Below are positions 6,903 through 15,053 of a stretch of 15,285 bases of DNA, piece after piece. The notes below the pieces were generated by a model. The model searched no databases. It was not told where the DNA came from and worked only from the letters and a program-made list of their open reading frames with translations. The stretch's first letter is position 1. Each line of letters opens with the position of its first letter. Made by a program: the position numbers and the translations under genes. Origin of the DNA: Gammaproteobacteria bacterium (lineage in GTDB: Bacteria > Pseudomonadota > Gammaproteobacteria > PS1 > Pseudothioglobaceae); contig JAQRMT010000027.1 in NCBI GenBank assembly GCA_028599035.1, forward strand, positions 1 to 15,285, written 5' to 3'.

Positions 6903-8513
6903 ATGACAACAGCAACAACAACCTCTCATGACGATCACCATCATGGTCCTGAAAAAGGCTTAATGAGGTGGGTTAAAACCACAAACCATAAGGACATTGG
7001 CTCACTTTATATGTGGTTTGCCTTTATTATGCTACTAGTAGGAGGTGCGTTTGCCATGGGCATTCGTGCTGAATTATTACAGCCTGGATTGCAATTAATG
7101 GAGCCACAGTTTTTTAATCAATTAACCACCATGCATGGCTTGATTATGGTCTTTGGTGCGATTATGCCCGCCTTTGTTGGCTTAGGCAACTGGCTGATTC
7201 CAATGATGGTAGGTGCGCCTGATATGGCGTTACCACGAATGAATAACTGGTCTTTTTGGATTCTGCCCTTCGCTGGCGGTATCTTGTTAAGCACTTTCTT
7301 TATGGAAGGCGGTGCACCGGCGTTTGGCTGGACCTTTTATGCGCCATTGTCAACCACTTTTGCGCCAGACAGCACAGATTTCTTTATTTTTGCAGTTCAT
7401 TTGCTAGGCTTTTCGTCAATTATGGGGGCGATTAATATTATCGCAACAGTGCTTAATATGCGTGCTCCTGAGATGAAGCTCATGGATATGCCGTTGTTTG
7501 TATGGACTTGGTTGATTACTTCATTCTTGCTAATTGGTGCGATGCCAGTATTAGCAGGCGCAGTAACTATGATGCTGACCGACCGTAATTTTGGCACTGC
7601 GTTCTTTGATGCCACAGGCGGCGGCGACCCGGTGTTATTTCAGCATATTTTTTGGTTCTTTGGTCATCCCGAAGTTTATATTATGATTTTGCCAGCGTTT
7701 GGTGTAATTTCTCATATTATCCCAACCTTTGCACGCAAGCCATTATTCGGCTACTCTTCAATGGTCTATGCGACAGCAGCAATTGCGTTTTTATCCTATA
7801 TTGTATGGGCACACCATATGTTCTTAACGGGTATGCCAGTTGCAGCTGAGTTGTATTTTATGTATGCAACGATGCTTATTTCTGTACCAACAGGAGTTAA
7901 GGTGTTTAACTGGATTTCTACCATGTGGCGTGGTTCAATGACATTCGAAGCGCCAATGTTGTGGGCAATCTCCTTTGTATTTTTATTCACGATTGGTGGT
8001 TTTTCTGGCTTGATGCTAGGTATTGCGCCAGCGGATATTCAGTATCACGACACTTATTTCGTAGTAGCACACTTTCACTATGTATTAGTCACGGGCGCAT
8101 TATGGTCAATTATTGCGGCAACTTTTTACTGGTTGCCTAAGTGGACGGGTAGGATGTATAACGAAGGTTTGGCAAAAGTGCACTTTTGGTGGGCAGTTGT
8201 TTCTGTGAATGTGTTGTTTTTCCCTCAGCATTTCTTAGGTCTTGCGGGTATGCCTAGGCGTATTCCTGACTATTCGTTACAGTTTGCGGACTTTAACCTT
8301 ATTTCTTCAATTGGCGGTTTTGCATTCGGTGCATCATTCATTTTATTGACCTATATTGTGATTGATTGTATTCGTAACGGCAAACCAACTACTGCACGCC
8401 CTTGGGAAGGGGCAAAAGGTTTAGAATGGACGCTGGAACCAAAAGCCCAGTACCATAGTTTTAACACACCACCTTCAAGAAAGTTAATTGAGGCTGAGTC
8501 CCAGAATTCTTAA
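6903..8513 (+). CDS. coxA: cytochrome c oxidase subunit I (aa3-type catalytic subunit)
   Basis: Twelve-helix catalytic core that reduces O2 at the heme a3-CuB site and pumps protons across the inner membrane. Ligands are in place: H78 (TMHGLIM) and H392 for heme a, H390 (VAHFHY) for heme a3, and H255 with cross-linked Y259 (GHPEVY) plus H304-H305 (WAHHMF) for CuB. E257 within GHPEV marks a type A1 D-channel, D108 is in the APDMALPRMNNW loop, and K333 in PTGVKVFNW fits the K-channel lysine. The 536-residue length is normal. The N-terminus is His/Asp-rich (SHDDHHHGPEKG). AGGAG (6891-6895) stands seven bases before the ATG. It lies 23 bp after coxB, and its TAA shares a base with the next ATG. 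Confidence 0.99.
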   Translation: MTTATTTSHDDHHHGPEKGLMRWVKTTNHKDIGSLYMWFAFIMLLVGGAFAMGIRAELLQPGLQLMEPQFFNQLTTMHGLIMVFGAIMPAFVGLGNWLIPMMVGAPDMALPRMNNWSFWILPFAGGILLSTFFMEGGAPAFGWTFYAPLSTTFAPDSTDFFIFAVHLLGFSSIMGAINIIATVLNMRAPEMKLMDMPLFVWTWLITSFLLIGAMPVLAGAVTMMLTDRNFGTAFFDATGGGDPVLFQHIFWFFGHPEVYIMILPAFGVISHIIPTFARKPLFGYSSMVYATAAIAFLSYIVWAHHMFLTGMPVAAELYFMYATMLISVPTGVKVFNWISTMWRGSMTFEAPMLWAISFVFLFTIGGFSGLMLGIAPADIQYHDTYFVVAHFHYVLVTGALWSIIAATFYWLPKWTGRMYNEGLAKVHFWWAVVSVNVLFFPQHFLGLAGMPRRIPDYSLQFADFNLISSIGGFAFGASFILLTYIVIDCIRNGKPTTARPWEGAKGLEWTLEPKAQYHSFNTPPSRKLIEAESQNS

Positions 8514-8617
8514 TGGAAGATAAGAGAAAAGGTGTCGTTAGAACTGCGGTTATTGTTGGTGTCATAGCAATAGGAGTATTTGTAGCCACCATCGTGTTAT
8601 ACAGCCCGACTGGCTAA
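8513..8617 (+). CDS. 34-residue single-helix protein between coxA and ctaG, probable cytochrome oxidase small assembly protein
   Basis: A short reading frame starts at an ATG that shares one base with the coxA stop (TAATG) and ends one base before the ctaG ATG. It encodes 34 residues: a charged N-terminus MEDKRKGVVR, then one hydrophobic helix (about 11-30), ending LYSPTG. Small proteins with a basic start and one helix occupy the same slot between ctaD and ctaG in other proteobacteria and are annotated as cytochrome oxidase small assembly protein. Similarity here rests on position, size and topology. The tight spacing on both sides, with no other use for the 105 bases, supports real translation by coupling from coxA. 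No separate Shine-Dalgarno is evident. Confidence 0.75.
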   Translation: MEDKRKGVVRTAVIVGVIAIGVFVATIVLYSPTG

Positions 8618-8618
8618 T

Positions 8619-9143
8619 ATGGTGGAACGAAAGAAAATAACGAAAAGGTTTTGGATTAAGTTAGTTTCAGCGCCGATATTGATGTTTGCTTTTGCTTATG
8701 CAATGGTGCCTATCTACGATGTTTTTTGTGAAATTACTGGCTTTAATGGCACAACGGGCAGAGTGGATACGGAACAACAGTATACGGTTGATGAGCAGCG
8801 CAAGATTGAAGTCAGTTTTTTTGCGATGACGATGGGCGGTTTTCCGGTGCAATTTGGACCAAAAGTGCGCTCAATGATGGTTGTTCCTGGTAAGTTTTAT
8901 ACTGCCAGTTATATTGCTAAGAACAATACAGGCAAAACTGTTATTGGTCAAGCAATTCCAAGTGTGGCACCAACGGATGCTGCGCTGCATTTTAAGAAAT
9001 TAGAATGTTTCTGTTTTAATAGACAGGCATTCAAGCCACATGAGGAGGTCGAGATGACACTTCGTTTTGTGGTTGAACCAGAGCTAGACAAGCGTATCAA
9101 AGATATAAGTTTGTCTTACAATTTTTTTAAACTTGATAGTTAG
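8619..9143 (+). CDS. ctaG: cytochrome c oxidase assembly protein CtaG/Cox11 (copper delivery to CuB)
   Basis: Membrane-anchored periplasmic copper chaperone that helps load CuB of subunit I. The 174-residue protein has one N-terminal helix (about 11-31) ending in VPIYDVFCEITGFNGTTGR, with the conserved C37. The immunoglobulin-like domain carries PSVAPTDAALHFKKLECFCF, in which C130 and C132 (CFCF) are the copper ligands of the family. Length matches other bacterial Cox11 proteins. It starts one base after the 34-residue frame and is followed 12 bases later by coxC, so it belongs to the cox operon. Confidence 0.96.
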   Translation: MVERKKITKRFWIKLVSAPILMFAFAYAMVPIYDVFCEITGFNGTTGRVDTEQQYTVDEQRKIEVSFFAMTMGGFPVQFGPKVRSMMVVPGKFYTASYIAKNNTGKTVIGQAIPSVAPTDAALHFKKLECFCFNRQAFKPHEEVEMTLRFVVEPELDKRIKDISLSYNFFKLDS

Positions 9144-9155
9144 AAGGGGAAAGTT

Positions 9156-10043
9156 ATGAGCAAGGAACAAGCATATTATGTGCCAGATGGCACTTACTGG
9201 CCAATTATTGGCTCAATCGGTGTAGCGACATTATTTGTAGGTTTTGCCAATCAAATGCATGGCGTAGAATGGGGTGGCTCAGTAATGGCGCTTGGTTTTG
9301 CAATTACAGTGTTTATGATGTTTGGCTGGTTTGGTCAAGTGGTCAACGAAAGCACAAGTGGCATTTACAACAGCCAAGTTGACCTTTCATTTCGCTGGGG
9401 CATGAGTTGGTTTATTTTTTCTGAAGTGATGTTCTTCGCTGCTTTTTTTGGTGCATTATTCTATGCAAGACAGCTTTCAGTGCCTTGGCTAGGCGGTGCA
9501 GACAATAATCTATATACGCCAGAGTTATGGAATGGCTTTAGTGCGACTTGGCAACAAGTTGCATTCTCTACACCAGGAACGACTTTGCAATCAGGTGTCG
9601 CTATATCGGTGCCGACCCAGTTAGTTGATACTTGGGGTTTGCCAGCACTTAACACCTTGTTATTACTCTTGTCAGGCGTAACTTTGACCTTTGCTCACCA
9701 CGCTTTGCGTGCTGGGCATCGCAATCAAATTGTTGGCTGGTTAGTAGCAACGATTGCACTCGGCTCAGCATTCTTAGGTTTTCAGGTGATGGAATATGGT
9801 CACGCATACGCCGATGGCTTGAAAATGACTTCTGGCATTTACGGCTCAACTTTCTATATGTTGACAGGCTTCCATGGCTTCCATGTAACCGTTGGTGTCA
9901 TTATGTTGACTGTGATTTTATATCGTGTACAAAAAGGACACTTTACCGCTGACAATCACTTTGGTTTTGAAGGTGTAGCGTGGTATTGGCACTTCGTAGA
10001 TGTAGTGTGGCTAGGACTCTTTATTTTTGTATATTGGCTATAA
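9156..10043 (+). CDS. coxC: cytochrome c oxidase subunit III
   Basis: Seven-helix subunit that stabilises the core and supports proton uptake by subunit I. The protein shows SWFIFSEVMFFAAFFGALFYAR with the family Glu (E90), a LTGFHGFHVTVG stretch and the closing WYWHFVDVVWLGLFIFVYWL typical of subunit III. The 295-residue length is normal. GGGGA (9146-9150) is five bases before the ATG. It is the last gene before a strong intrinsic terminator. Confidence 0.98.
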   Translation: MSKEQAYYVPDGTYWPIIGSIGVATLFVGFANQMHGVEWGGSVMALGFAITVFMMFGWFGQVVNESTSGIYNSQVDLSFRWGMSWFIFSEVMFFAAFFGALFYARQLSVPWLGGADNNLYTPELWNGFSATWQQVAFSTPGTTLQSGVAISVPTQLVDTWGLPALNTLLLLLSGVTLTFAHHALRAGHRNQIVGWLVATIALGSAFLGFQVMEYGHAYADGLKMTSGIYGSTFYMLTGFHGFHVTVGVIMLTVILYRVQKGHFTADNHFGFEGVAWYWHFVDVVWLGLFIFVYWL

Positions 10044-10067
10044 AGAAACAAGCGCATATTTGTTGAT

Positions 10068-10094
10068 AAAAGACCCCTTGATTGGGGTCTTTTT
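10068..10094 (+). terminator. intrinsic terminator after coxC
   Basis: Perfect 10-bp stem AAAAGACCCC (10068-10077) with GGGGTCTTTT (10084-10093), loop TTGATT, and a run of five T at 10090-10094. The A-run on the left makes it potentially bidirectional. It separates coxBA-ctaG-coxC from DUF2909-SURF1, so those two genes depend on read-through or an unseen promoter. Confidence 0.92.
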
Positions 10095-10116
10095 ATAAAA
10101 AATATTAGGAGTTTTT

Positions 10117-10347
10117 ATGACAGAAGCTTTAATCGTTATTGTTATTATTGCCATATTAACGGCTCTGGGCTTTGGACTTATCGGGTTGGTGAAAGGCGGC
10201 AAGGTGGGGTCAGACAGGATGTTTAAATCCCTAGCAACCCGTGTTAGCTTATCGGTGATATTGTTTCTTTTTGTGATGTTTGCTGGTTACATGGGCTGGA
10301 TTGAGCCAAATAATGTAATGATGGACGCATCAGTGGTACAGAAATGA
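10117..10347 (+). CDS. DUF2909-type twin-helix membrane protein
   Basis: A 76-residue protein with two membrane helices (about 4-25 and 44-62) separated by a basic loop KGGKVGSDRMFKSLATRVSL, followed by GWIEPN. This layout matches DUF2909, a family commonly found between coxC and SURF1 in gammaproteobacterial cox clusters; its biochemical role is unknown. AGGAG (10107-10111) lies five bases before the ATG. Its stop overlaps the SURF1 start as ATGA. It lies just after the terminator behind coxC, which may set lower expression than the structural subunits. Confidence 0.88.
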   Translation: MTEALIVIVIIAILTALGFGLIGLVKGGKVGSDRMFKSLATRVSLSVILFLFVMFAGYMGWIEPNNVMMDASVVQK

Positions 10348-11039
10348 TTAAACGCATCTTTGTTCTGCCCGCTATATTAATCACGCTCACTTTATGGGGG
10401 TTATTATCATTAGGGTTTTGGCAACTTGAGCGTGCAGACGAAAAGCGGGCGATAGAGGCTGAGATTATTGCCGCACAATCAAATCCTGCTGAGTTCGTGC
10501 AGGTGGATGAGCTTATCAATAAAGAGCATTATCAAGTCTTCCTTAAGGGTCGTTATGATAACAGCAAGCAATTTATTTATGATAATCAAATTGTTAATAG
10601 TAATGCTGGATATTTCGTTTTAACCCCTTTTGTGCTTGAGAATAAAACTGCCATCTTGGTTAATCGTGGCTTCGTGCCATGGCGAGGCAATCGTGAAAAG
10701 TTAGCAAATATTACGATTAGCAATAGAATGACCACTATTCGGGCTAAACTGATTAAGCCTAAAAAACGCATCAAACTTAAACATCAGGTTATTGACGCAA
10801 CCTTTCCAATATTGATTCAATCTTTAAATATAGAACAACTCTCAGAATTTTCTAACTATCAAATTATACCAATGTTGGCACAATTAGAGGCAAAAGAAAG
10901 CAATGGCTTTTATCGTAAATGGCAACCATTCTACGGCAGTGTTGATAAACATCTGGGCTATGCCTTGCAATGGTTTTTAATGGCGTTGGTGCTGAGCGGT
11001 ATCGCTATTAGATTGTGGATAAAGAACCGCAAGGGTTAA
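10344..11039 (+). CDS. surf1: SURF1 family cytochrome oxidase biogenesis protein
   Basis: Inner-membrane assembly factor (SURF1/Shy1) that helps bring heme A into subunit I. The 231-residue protein has two helices at its ends (about 7-26 and 205-226) with a periplasmic domain between. Family landmarks are LGFWQLERADEK (23-34), a YDNSKQFIYDNQ region, GYFVLTPF, ILVNRGFVPW and C-terminal GYALQWFLMA. It overlaps the DUF2909 stop by four bases. Its TAA ends one base before the stop of convergent lolA, with no terminator between them. It completes the biogenesis set with ctaA, ctaB and ctaG. Confidence 0.95.
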   Translation: MIKRIFVLPAILITLTLWGLLSLGFWQLERADEKRAIEAEIIAAQSNPAEFVQVDELINKEHYQVFLKGRYDNSKQFIYDNQIVNSNAGYFVLTPFVLENKTAILVNRGFVPWRGNREKLANITISNRMTTIRAKLIKPKKRIKLKHQVIDATFPILIQSLNIEQLSEFSNYQIIPMLAQLEAKESNGFYRKWQPFYGSVDKHLGYALQWFLMALVLSGIAIRLWIKNRKG

Positions 11040-11040
11040 A

Positions 11041-11628
11041 TCATTTAATAATATCAAAGTTTGGGGCAATTGCCAGTTCAAAAGTTTGTGCTGAAATGTT
11101 GGGATTGATGCGCAGTTGGTTAAACGAAATGGTAACAATTTGTCCAAGCTCATTTTCTAATGAAATGGCGTGTAATAACCCATTTATAAAGCCAAACTCT
11201 ATTGGCTGACTGTGTGTATTTACGGCTAAATACCAGTTAATGCCGCCTTCTTGATGGGAGAATTTGGGCGTATTTTTAATTGAATCGGGCTTGTTAATCA
11301 GCCAGTAGAGTGGTGTTTTGGAAAAGTCTTTTGTTTGTTGCAAAATAGCTTGTTCAAGTTCGACATCAATCTGCCATAACTCATCGTTATTTAGCAGTAA
11401 TATTTGTTCGTTGGGGGTTGTGGTATTCCAGCGCAATTGTTGCGGGCGTTGAAAGGAAAAATTACCTGTTGTGCTACTCAGCAAAGCAAGACCCTCATCG
11501 TAAATTGTTTGTGAGAAATTAGCACTGAGTGATTCTACTGAGTTAAAAAAATCAGAAAACTGGTTGCGCTCACTGAGCGCTACATTTGTCCACAAGGAAG
11601 ACAATACTAGGAGAAATATTTTAATCAC
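11041..11628 (-). CDS. lolA: outer-membrane lipoprotein carrier protein LolA
   Basis: Periplasmic carrier that takes lipoproteins released by LolCDE to the outer membrane. The 195-residue protein has a signal peptide with probable cleavage after NVALS (residue 19). The mature part has ANFSQTIYDEG, a GNFSFQRPQQLRW block (55-67), NEQILLLNNDELWQIDVELEQ and a C-terminal beta-rich part; all are LolA hallmarks. Start is GTG at 11628, four bases after the ftsK stop; no nearby in-frame ATG preserves the signal peptide. A GAGG inside the ftsK end can act as ribosome binding site. ftsK-lolA is a common gammaproteobacterial pair. The gene converges on SURF1 with a one-base gap. Confidence 0.92.
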   Translation of the reverse strand: MIKIFLLVLSSLWTNVALSERNQFSDFFNSVESLSANFSQTIYDEGLALLSSTTGNFSFQRPQQLRWNTTTPNEQILLLNNDELWQIDVELEQAILQQTKDFSKTPLYWLINKPDSIKNTPKFSHQEGGINWYLAVNTHSQPIEFGFINGLLHAISLENELGQIVTISFNQLRINPNISAQTFELAIAPNFDIIK

Positions 11629-11632
11629 TGCC

Positions 11633-13915
11633 CTAATCCTCGTTAATTGGCTCTGGTGCTAACACTTGGCGATTACCTGTGCTGTTCATGCTACTGACAA
11701 CACCCGTAGCCTCCATATCTTCAATAATGCGTGCGGCACGATTGTAGCCAATACGCAGACGGCGTTGCAGGTTTGAGATTGAAGCCTTGCGTGAAGTGGT
11801 AACAATCTGTACCGCCTCATCATACAGCGCATCCATCTCGCCGCCAGCCTCGCCAGTGCCTTCGTGAGAATCGGCAGACTCGCTGTGTGCGTTTACAACG
11901 CTGTCAAGATAATTGGTTTCAGAGTGTTCACGCAAGAAACCAACCACCCGTGCAATTTCATCATCACCAACAAAAGCACCATGCACACGAATGAGATGCG
12001 AGAGACCTGGCGTCATATAAAGCATATCACCCATACCTAATAATTGTTCGGCACCACCTTGATCAAGAATGGTACGAGAATCCACTTTGGAAGTCACCTT
12101 AAAGGCAACACGAGAAGGGATGTTAGATTTAATTAATCCAGTAATCACATCAACGCTAGGGCGTTGGGTGGCAATAATTAAGTGAATGCCTGCTGCACGC
12201 GCTTTTTGTCCAAGTCGGATAATTAGTGCCTCTACGCGTTTGGCTTTAGCGCGGTCTTCTTGTGCTAGTGAGCCTAGCATATCGGCATATTCATCAATCA
12301 CCAACATGATCAGTGGCAACGACTCTAGTTCTGGTGCACTTTCTCCTTTTTCAGCGGTGGCTTCGTTAAAAGATGGGTCAAGCAATGGCTCGCCTTTTTC
12401 TTTAGATTTTTGAAGCTTGTCGTTAAACCCTTCAATATTGCGCACCCCAAATTTAGCCAACAATAAGTAACGGCGTTCCATTTCATTTACGCACCACCAT
12501 AATGCAGCCGCCGCTTGATTCATATCAGTGATGACAGGTGTTAGCAAGTGTGGTGTGTCTGCATAACACGATAATTCGACGATTTTAGGGTCAATCATAA
12601 TCATTCGAACTTGTTCTGGCGTGGCTTTATAAAGCACGCTTAAAATCATCGCATTTAATCCAACTGACTTGCCCATTCCTGTTGCACCTGCTACTAACAA
12701 ATGCGGCATTTTTGCTAAATTCGCCACTGTGGGCTGTCCGTTAATGTCTTTGCCAAGTGCCACAGTAAGCATAGAAGATGAGCCAGTAAAGACCTCAGAA
12801 GATAAAATTTCTTTAAGCCCAATCATTTCTCGCTCAGTGTTTGGAATCTCTAAGCCGATCACTGGTCTGCCTGGAATAACATCAACAATACGCACACTCT
12901 CAACCAACAAAGCGCGCGCTAAATCCTTGCCTAGACTCATAATTTGTGACACTTTAACGCCTGGTGCGAGCGATAACTCGAATTGGGTAATGACTGGGCC
13001 TGGCGTTACTGCGGTAGTGGTCACACTAAAACCAAAGTCTTTGAGTTTGAGCTCTACTTGGCGCGACATATCTTCAAGCTCTTTATCAGAATAGCCTTTG
13101 ACGCTGGTTTTTATTTCATCAAGTAGGGATAAATCAGGCAGCCCGCTTGAGGTTTTGTTATTAAATAAATTAGAATTTGGCGTTTTGGTTTTCTTTGGCG
13201 GTTTATTCTTTTTGGCCAATTTTATTTTATTTAACACACTGGGTTTTGAGATTTTGGCTCGTTGAGATTTAGCGAGGGCTTTGGCGGCTTTTTTTGCCTC
13301 AGCTTTAATACGGGACTTGGCACGAGATTGCGTAAATTTAGCAAATAATGTGCCAAATATATTACCGATAGCGGCAAAGATATTGTTCCATGAGGCGGCG
13401 CTAGCAATACTAAAACTAACCATTATGATGCTCAGATAAACAATCAATGACGCTGAACCAAATAGGGGGGCAAAGTAAGTGTGTATCATATCGCCAACCC
13501 AGCCTCCAGCAGGGACTGAAGTATTCTGTGTTAGTAGTGCTGTGCTAGAGGCAAACAGTATAAAAACAGCAATAAGTCGAATGATAACAATCAGGCGACT
13601 GTTTGGAGTTTTGCCAGTACTTTTGTGGATTTTGTAGCCTAACCAAGTGAGTGAAATGGGGATCAAGTAAGCGCCATAGCCTAAAATTGATAAAGAAATA
13701 TCACTCAGATAAGCGCCAAAAATACCCGCTAAGTTGTTTGTGGTTTCGTTAAGTGCAACGCCAGACCAAGGGTTCTCTGCTGGCGAGTAAGTGATCAGTG
13801 CAGCAAGATAGAGCAGACTAAAGGCAACGAGTGAGATAAAGAGAGCTTCATTTTTCACACGGGTGCGACGAGGTTGGGTGGCACGATTAGTGCTAGATTT
13901 GTTATTTTTTTTCAA
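11633..13915 (-). CDS. ftsK: DNA translocase FtsK
   Basis: Septum-anchored DNA pump that moves sister chromosomes apart and activates XerCD at dif. The 760-residue protein starts with several membrane helices (about 25-45, 62-95, 108-128, 150-173). A short Lys/Ala-rich linker (about 195-255) follows, then the alpha/beta motor with Walker A GATGMGKS (410-417), IDPKIVELS, Walker B LIMLVIDEYADM (535-546, D541 E542) and ATQRPSVDVITG. The gamma winged helix (about 695-760) contains SISNLQRRLRIGYNRAARIIEDME, expected to read KOPS. The linker is far shorter than in E. coli (1329 residues), as in many compact FtsK/SpoIIIE proteins. The longest frame begins at TTG (13915), with a stop three codons upstream and no clear Shine-Dalgarno. 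GTG at residue 20 is the alternative, so the start is uncertain. Confidence 0.96.
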   Translation of the reverse strand: MKKNNKSSTNRATQPRRTRVKNEALFISLVAFSLLYLAALITYSPAENPWSGVALNETTNNLAGIFGAYLSDISLSILGYGAYLIPISLTWLGYKIHKSTGKTPNSRLIVIIRLIAVFILFASSTALLTQNTSVPAGGWVGDMIHTYFAPLFGSASLIVYLSIIMVSFSIASAASWNNIFAAIGNIFGTLFAKFTQSRAKSRIKAEAKKAAKALAKSQRAKISKPSVLNKIKLAKKNKPPKKTKTPNSNLFNNKTSSGLPDLSLLDEIKTSVKGYSDKELEDMSRQVELKLKDFGFSVTTTAVTPGPVITQFELSLAPGVKVSQIMSLGKDLARALLVESVRIVDVIPGRPVIGLEIPNTEREMIGLKEILSSEVFTGSSSMLTVALGKDINGQPTVANLAKMPHLLVAGATGMGKSVGLNAMILSVLYKATPEQVRMIMIDPKIVELSCYADTPHLLTPVITDMNQAAAALWWCVNEMERRYLLLAKFGVRNIEGFNDKLQKSKEKGEPLLDPSFNEATAEKGESAPELESLPLIMLVIDEYADMLGSLAQEDRAKAKRVEALIIRLGQKARAAGIHLIIATQRPSVDVITGLIKSNIPSRVAFKVTSKVDSRTILDQGGAEQLLGMGDMLYMTPGLSHLIRVHGAFVGDDEIARVVGFLREHSETNYLDSVVNAHSESADSHEGTGEAGGEMDALYDEAVQIVTTSRKASISNLQRRLRIGYNRAARIIEDMEATGVVSSMNSTGNRQVLAPEPINED

Positions 13916-13930
13916 GGCGGTTTATGCTTA

Positions 13931-13964
13931 CTTTATAATATCTATATTTTCAGCAATTATAAAG
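13931..13964. promoter_or_regulatory. face-to-face TATAAT boxes in a perfect inverted repeat between ftsK and trxB
   Basis: CTTTATAAT (13931-13939) and ATTATAAAG (13956-13964) are exact reverse complements with a 16-bp spacer. Each holds a perfect TATAAT: 13934-13939 rightward for trxB and 13961-13956 leftward for ftsK. Predicted starts near 13946 and 13949 would give leaders of about 32-34 nt on both sides. -35 matches are poor. The repeat is seen; promoter use is inferred. Confidence 0.55.
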
Positions 13965-13977
13965 GGTTGGTATAGCA

Positions 13978-14922
13978 ATGAGTAAAAATAAACACTGTAA
14001 AGTATTAATTGTTGGTTCTGGTCCGGCGGGCTATTCTGCAGCGGTATACGCAGCGAGAGCAAACCTTAATCCAGTCATTGTCAGCGGTATGGAGCAAGGC
14101 GGACAGCTGATGAGCACCACCGATGTGGACAATTGGCCGGGTGACAACGAAGGTGTGCAAGGCCCTGATTTAATGACGCGTATGCAACAACATGCCGAGC
14201 GTTTTGATACTGAGATTATTAATGACACTATTACCGGGGTTGATTTTTCTACTAAACCTTTTAAGCTCAATAGCGCGGATACGACTTATACTGCCGATGC
14301 AGTTATTATTGCTACAGGCGCAAGTGCGCGTTATTTAGGCTTGCCCTCAGAAGAAGCCTTTAAAGGCAGAGGTGTGAGTGCTTGTGCTACCTGCGATGGG
14401 TTTTTCTATCGTGGACAGAGGGTTGCGGTAATTGGCGGTGGCAACACTGCGGTGGAAGAGGCGTTGTTTTTATCAAATATTGCGGACCATGTAACCATTG
14501 TCCATCGTCGGGATAAATTCTCCAGTGAAAAGATTCTATCTGATCAATTGATTGAGAAATCAAAAACAGGTAATATCACCATTGAATACAATTATAATCT
14601 TGATGAAGTGTTAGGTGATGATGCTGGTGTAACAGGCTTACGATTAAAAAATAATGACGGCAGCATCAAGGAGATTAAAGTACACGGTGTATTTATTGCT
14701 ATCGGGCATACACCGAACACGGGTATTTTTGCAGACAGCTTAGAGATGAATCACGGCTATATTCAAGTGCAAAGCGGCACACAAGGCAATGCAACCCAAT
14801 CTAGTGTTGAAGGCGTATTCGCTGCAGGCGATGTGGCAGACCATATCTATCGTCAGGCTATCACTTCGGCAGGCTCGGGTTGCATGGCAGCATTAGATGC
14901 TGAAAGATTTTTAGGCGAGTAG
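13978..14922 (+). CDS. trxB: thioredoxin-disulfide reductase
   Basis: Low-molecular-weight FAD enzyme that passes electrons from NADPH to thioredoxin in the cytoplasm. The 314-residue protein has the FAD motif GSGPAGYSAAVYAARA (13-28), the redox pair CATCDGFF (C136, C139), the NADPH fold GGGNTAVEEALFLS (153-166) with HRRDK (176-180), and the final FAD motif GVFAAGDVAD. Length and motif order are standard. The ATG follows AAAGGG at 13961-13966 at a long distance, so ribosome binding looks modest. Transcription probably starts at the TATAAT at 13934. It is monocistronic apart from the tRNA gene 47 bp downstream. Confidence 0.98.
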   Translation: MSKNKHCKVLIVGSGPAGYSAAVYAARANLNPVIVSGMEQGGQLMSTTDVDNWPGDNEGVQGPDLMTRMQQHAERFDTEIINDTITGVDFSTKPFKLNSADTTYTADAVIIATGASARYLGLPSEEAFKGRGVSACATCDGFFYRGQRVAVIGGGNTAVEEALFLSNIADHVTIVHRRDKFSSEKILSDQLIEKSKTGNITIEYNYNLDEVLGDDAGVTGLRLKNNDGSIKEIKVHGVFIAIGHTPNTGIFADSLEMNHGYIQVQSGTQGNATQSSVEGVFAAGDVADHIYRQAITSAGSGCMAALDAERFLGE

Positions 14923-14947
14923 TTTTTAATGCGCCATTAATTATAGG

Positions 14948-14953
14948 TATAAT
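14948..14953 (+). promoter_or_regulatory. -10 box for the tRNA-Phe gene
   Basis: Perfect TATAAT 17 bp upstream of the mature tRNA 5' end, giving a start near 14960 and a short T-rich leader. The -35 is poor (TTTAAT at 14925-14930). Just upstream an AT-rich dyad TTAATG-CGC-CATTAA (14926-14940) follows the trxB stop; it might weakly end trxB transcription but lacks a T-run. Confidence 0.55.
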
Positions 14954-14969
14954 TGCTATTTTTTTATAA

Positions 14970-15045
14970 GGCCACATAGCTCAGTTGGTAGAGCAAGGGA
15001 CTGAAAATCCCTGTGTCCCTAGTTCAATTCTAGGTGTGGCCACCA
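14970..15045 (+). tRNA. tRNA-Phe (anticodon GAA)
   Basis: Full cloverleaf of 76 nt. The acceptor stem GGCCACA (14970-14976) pairs with TGTGGCC (15035-15041). The D-arm is GCTC-AGTTGGTA-GAGC. The anticodon stem AGGGA/TCCCT holds loop CTGAAAA, with anticodon GAA at 15003-15005. The variable loop is GTGTC, and the T-arm CCTAG/CTAGG has loop TTCAATT. The discriminator A and CCA (15043-15045) are encoded. It has its own -10 box and terminator, so it is likely a single-gene transcript. The stretch from 14998 on is repeated in degraded form downstream. Confidence 0.98.
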
Positions 15046-15053
15046 TATTTTTC

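Noticed and set aside
12669..13094. 141-residue plus-strand frame inside ftsK
   Set aside because: Antisense shadow of the conserved FtsK motor domain.
14926..14940. TTAATG-CGC-CATTAA dyad as trxB terminator
   Set aside because: Short AT-rich stem without a following T-run; could be chance, so not listed as a terminator.
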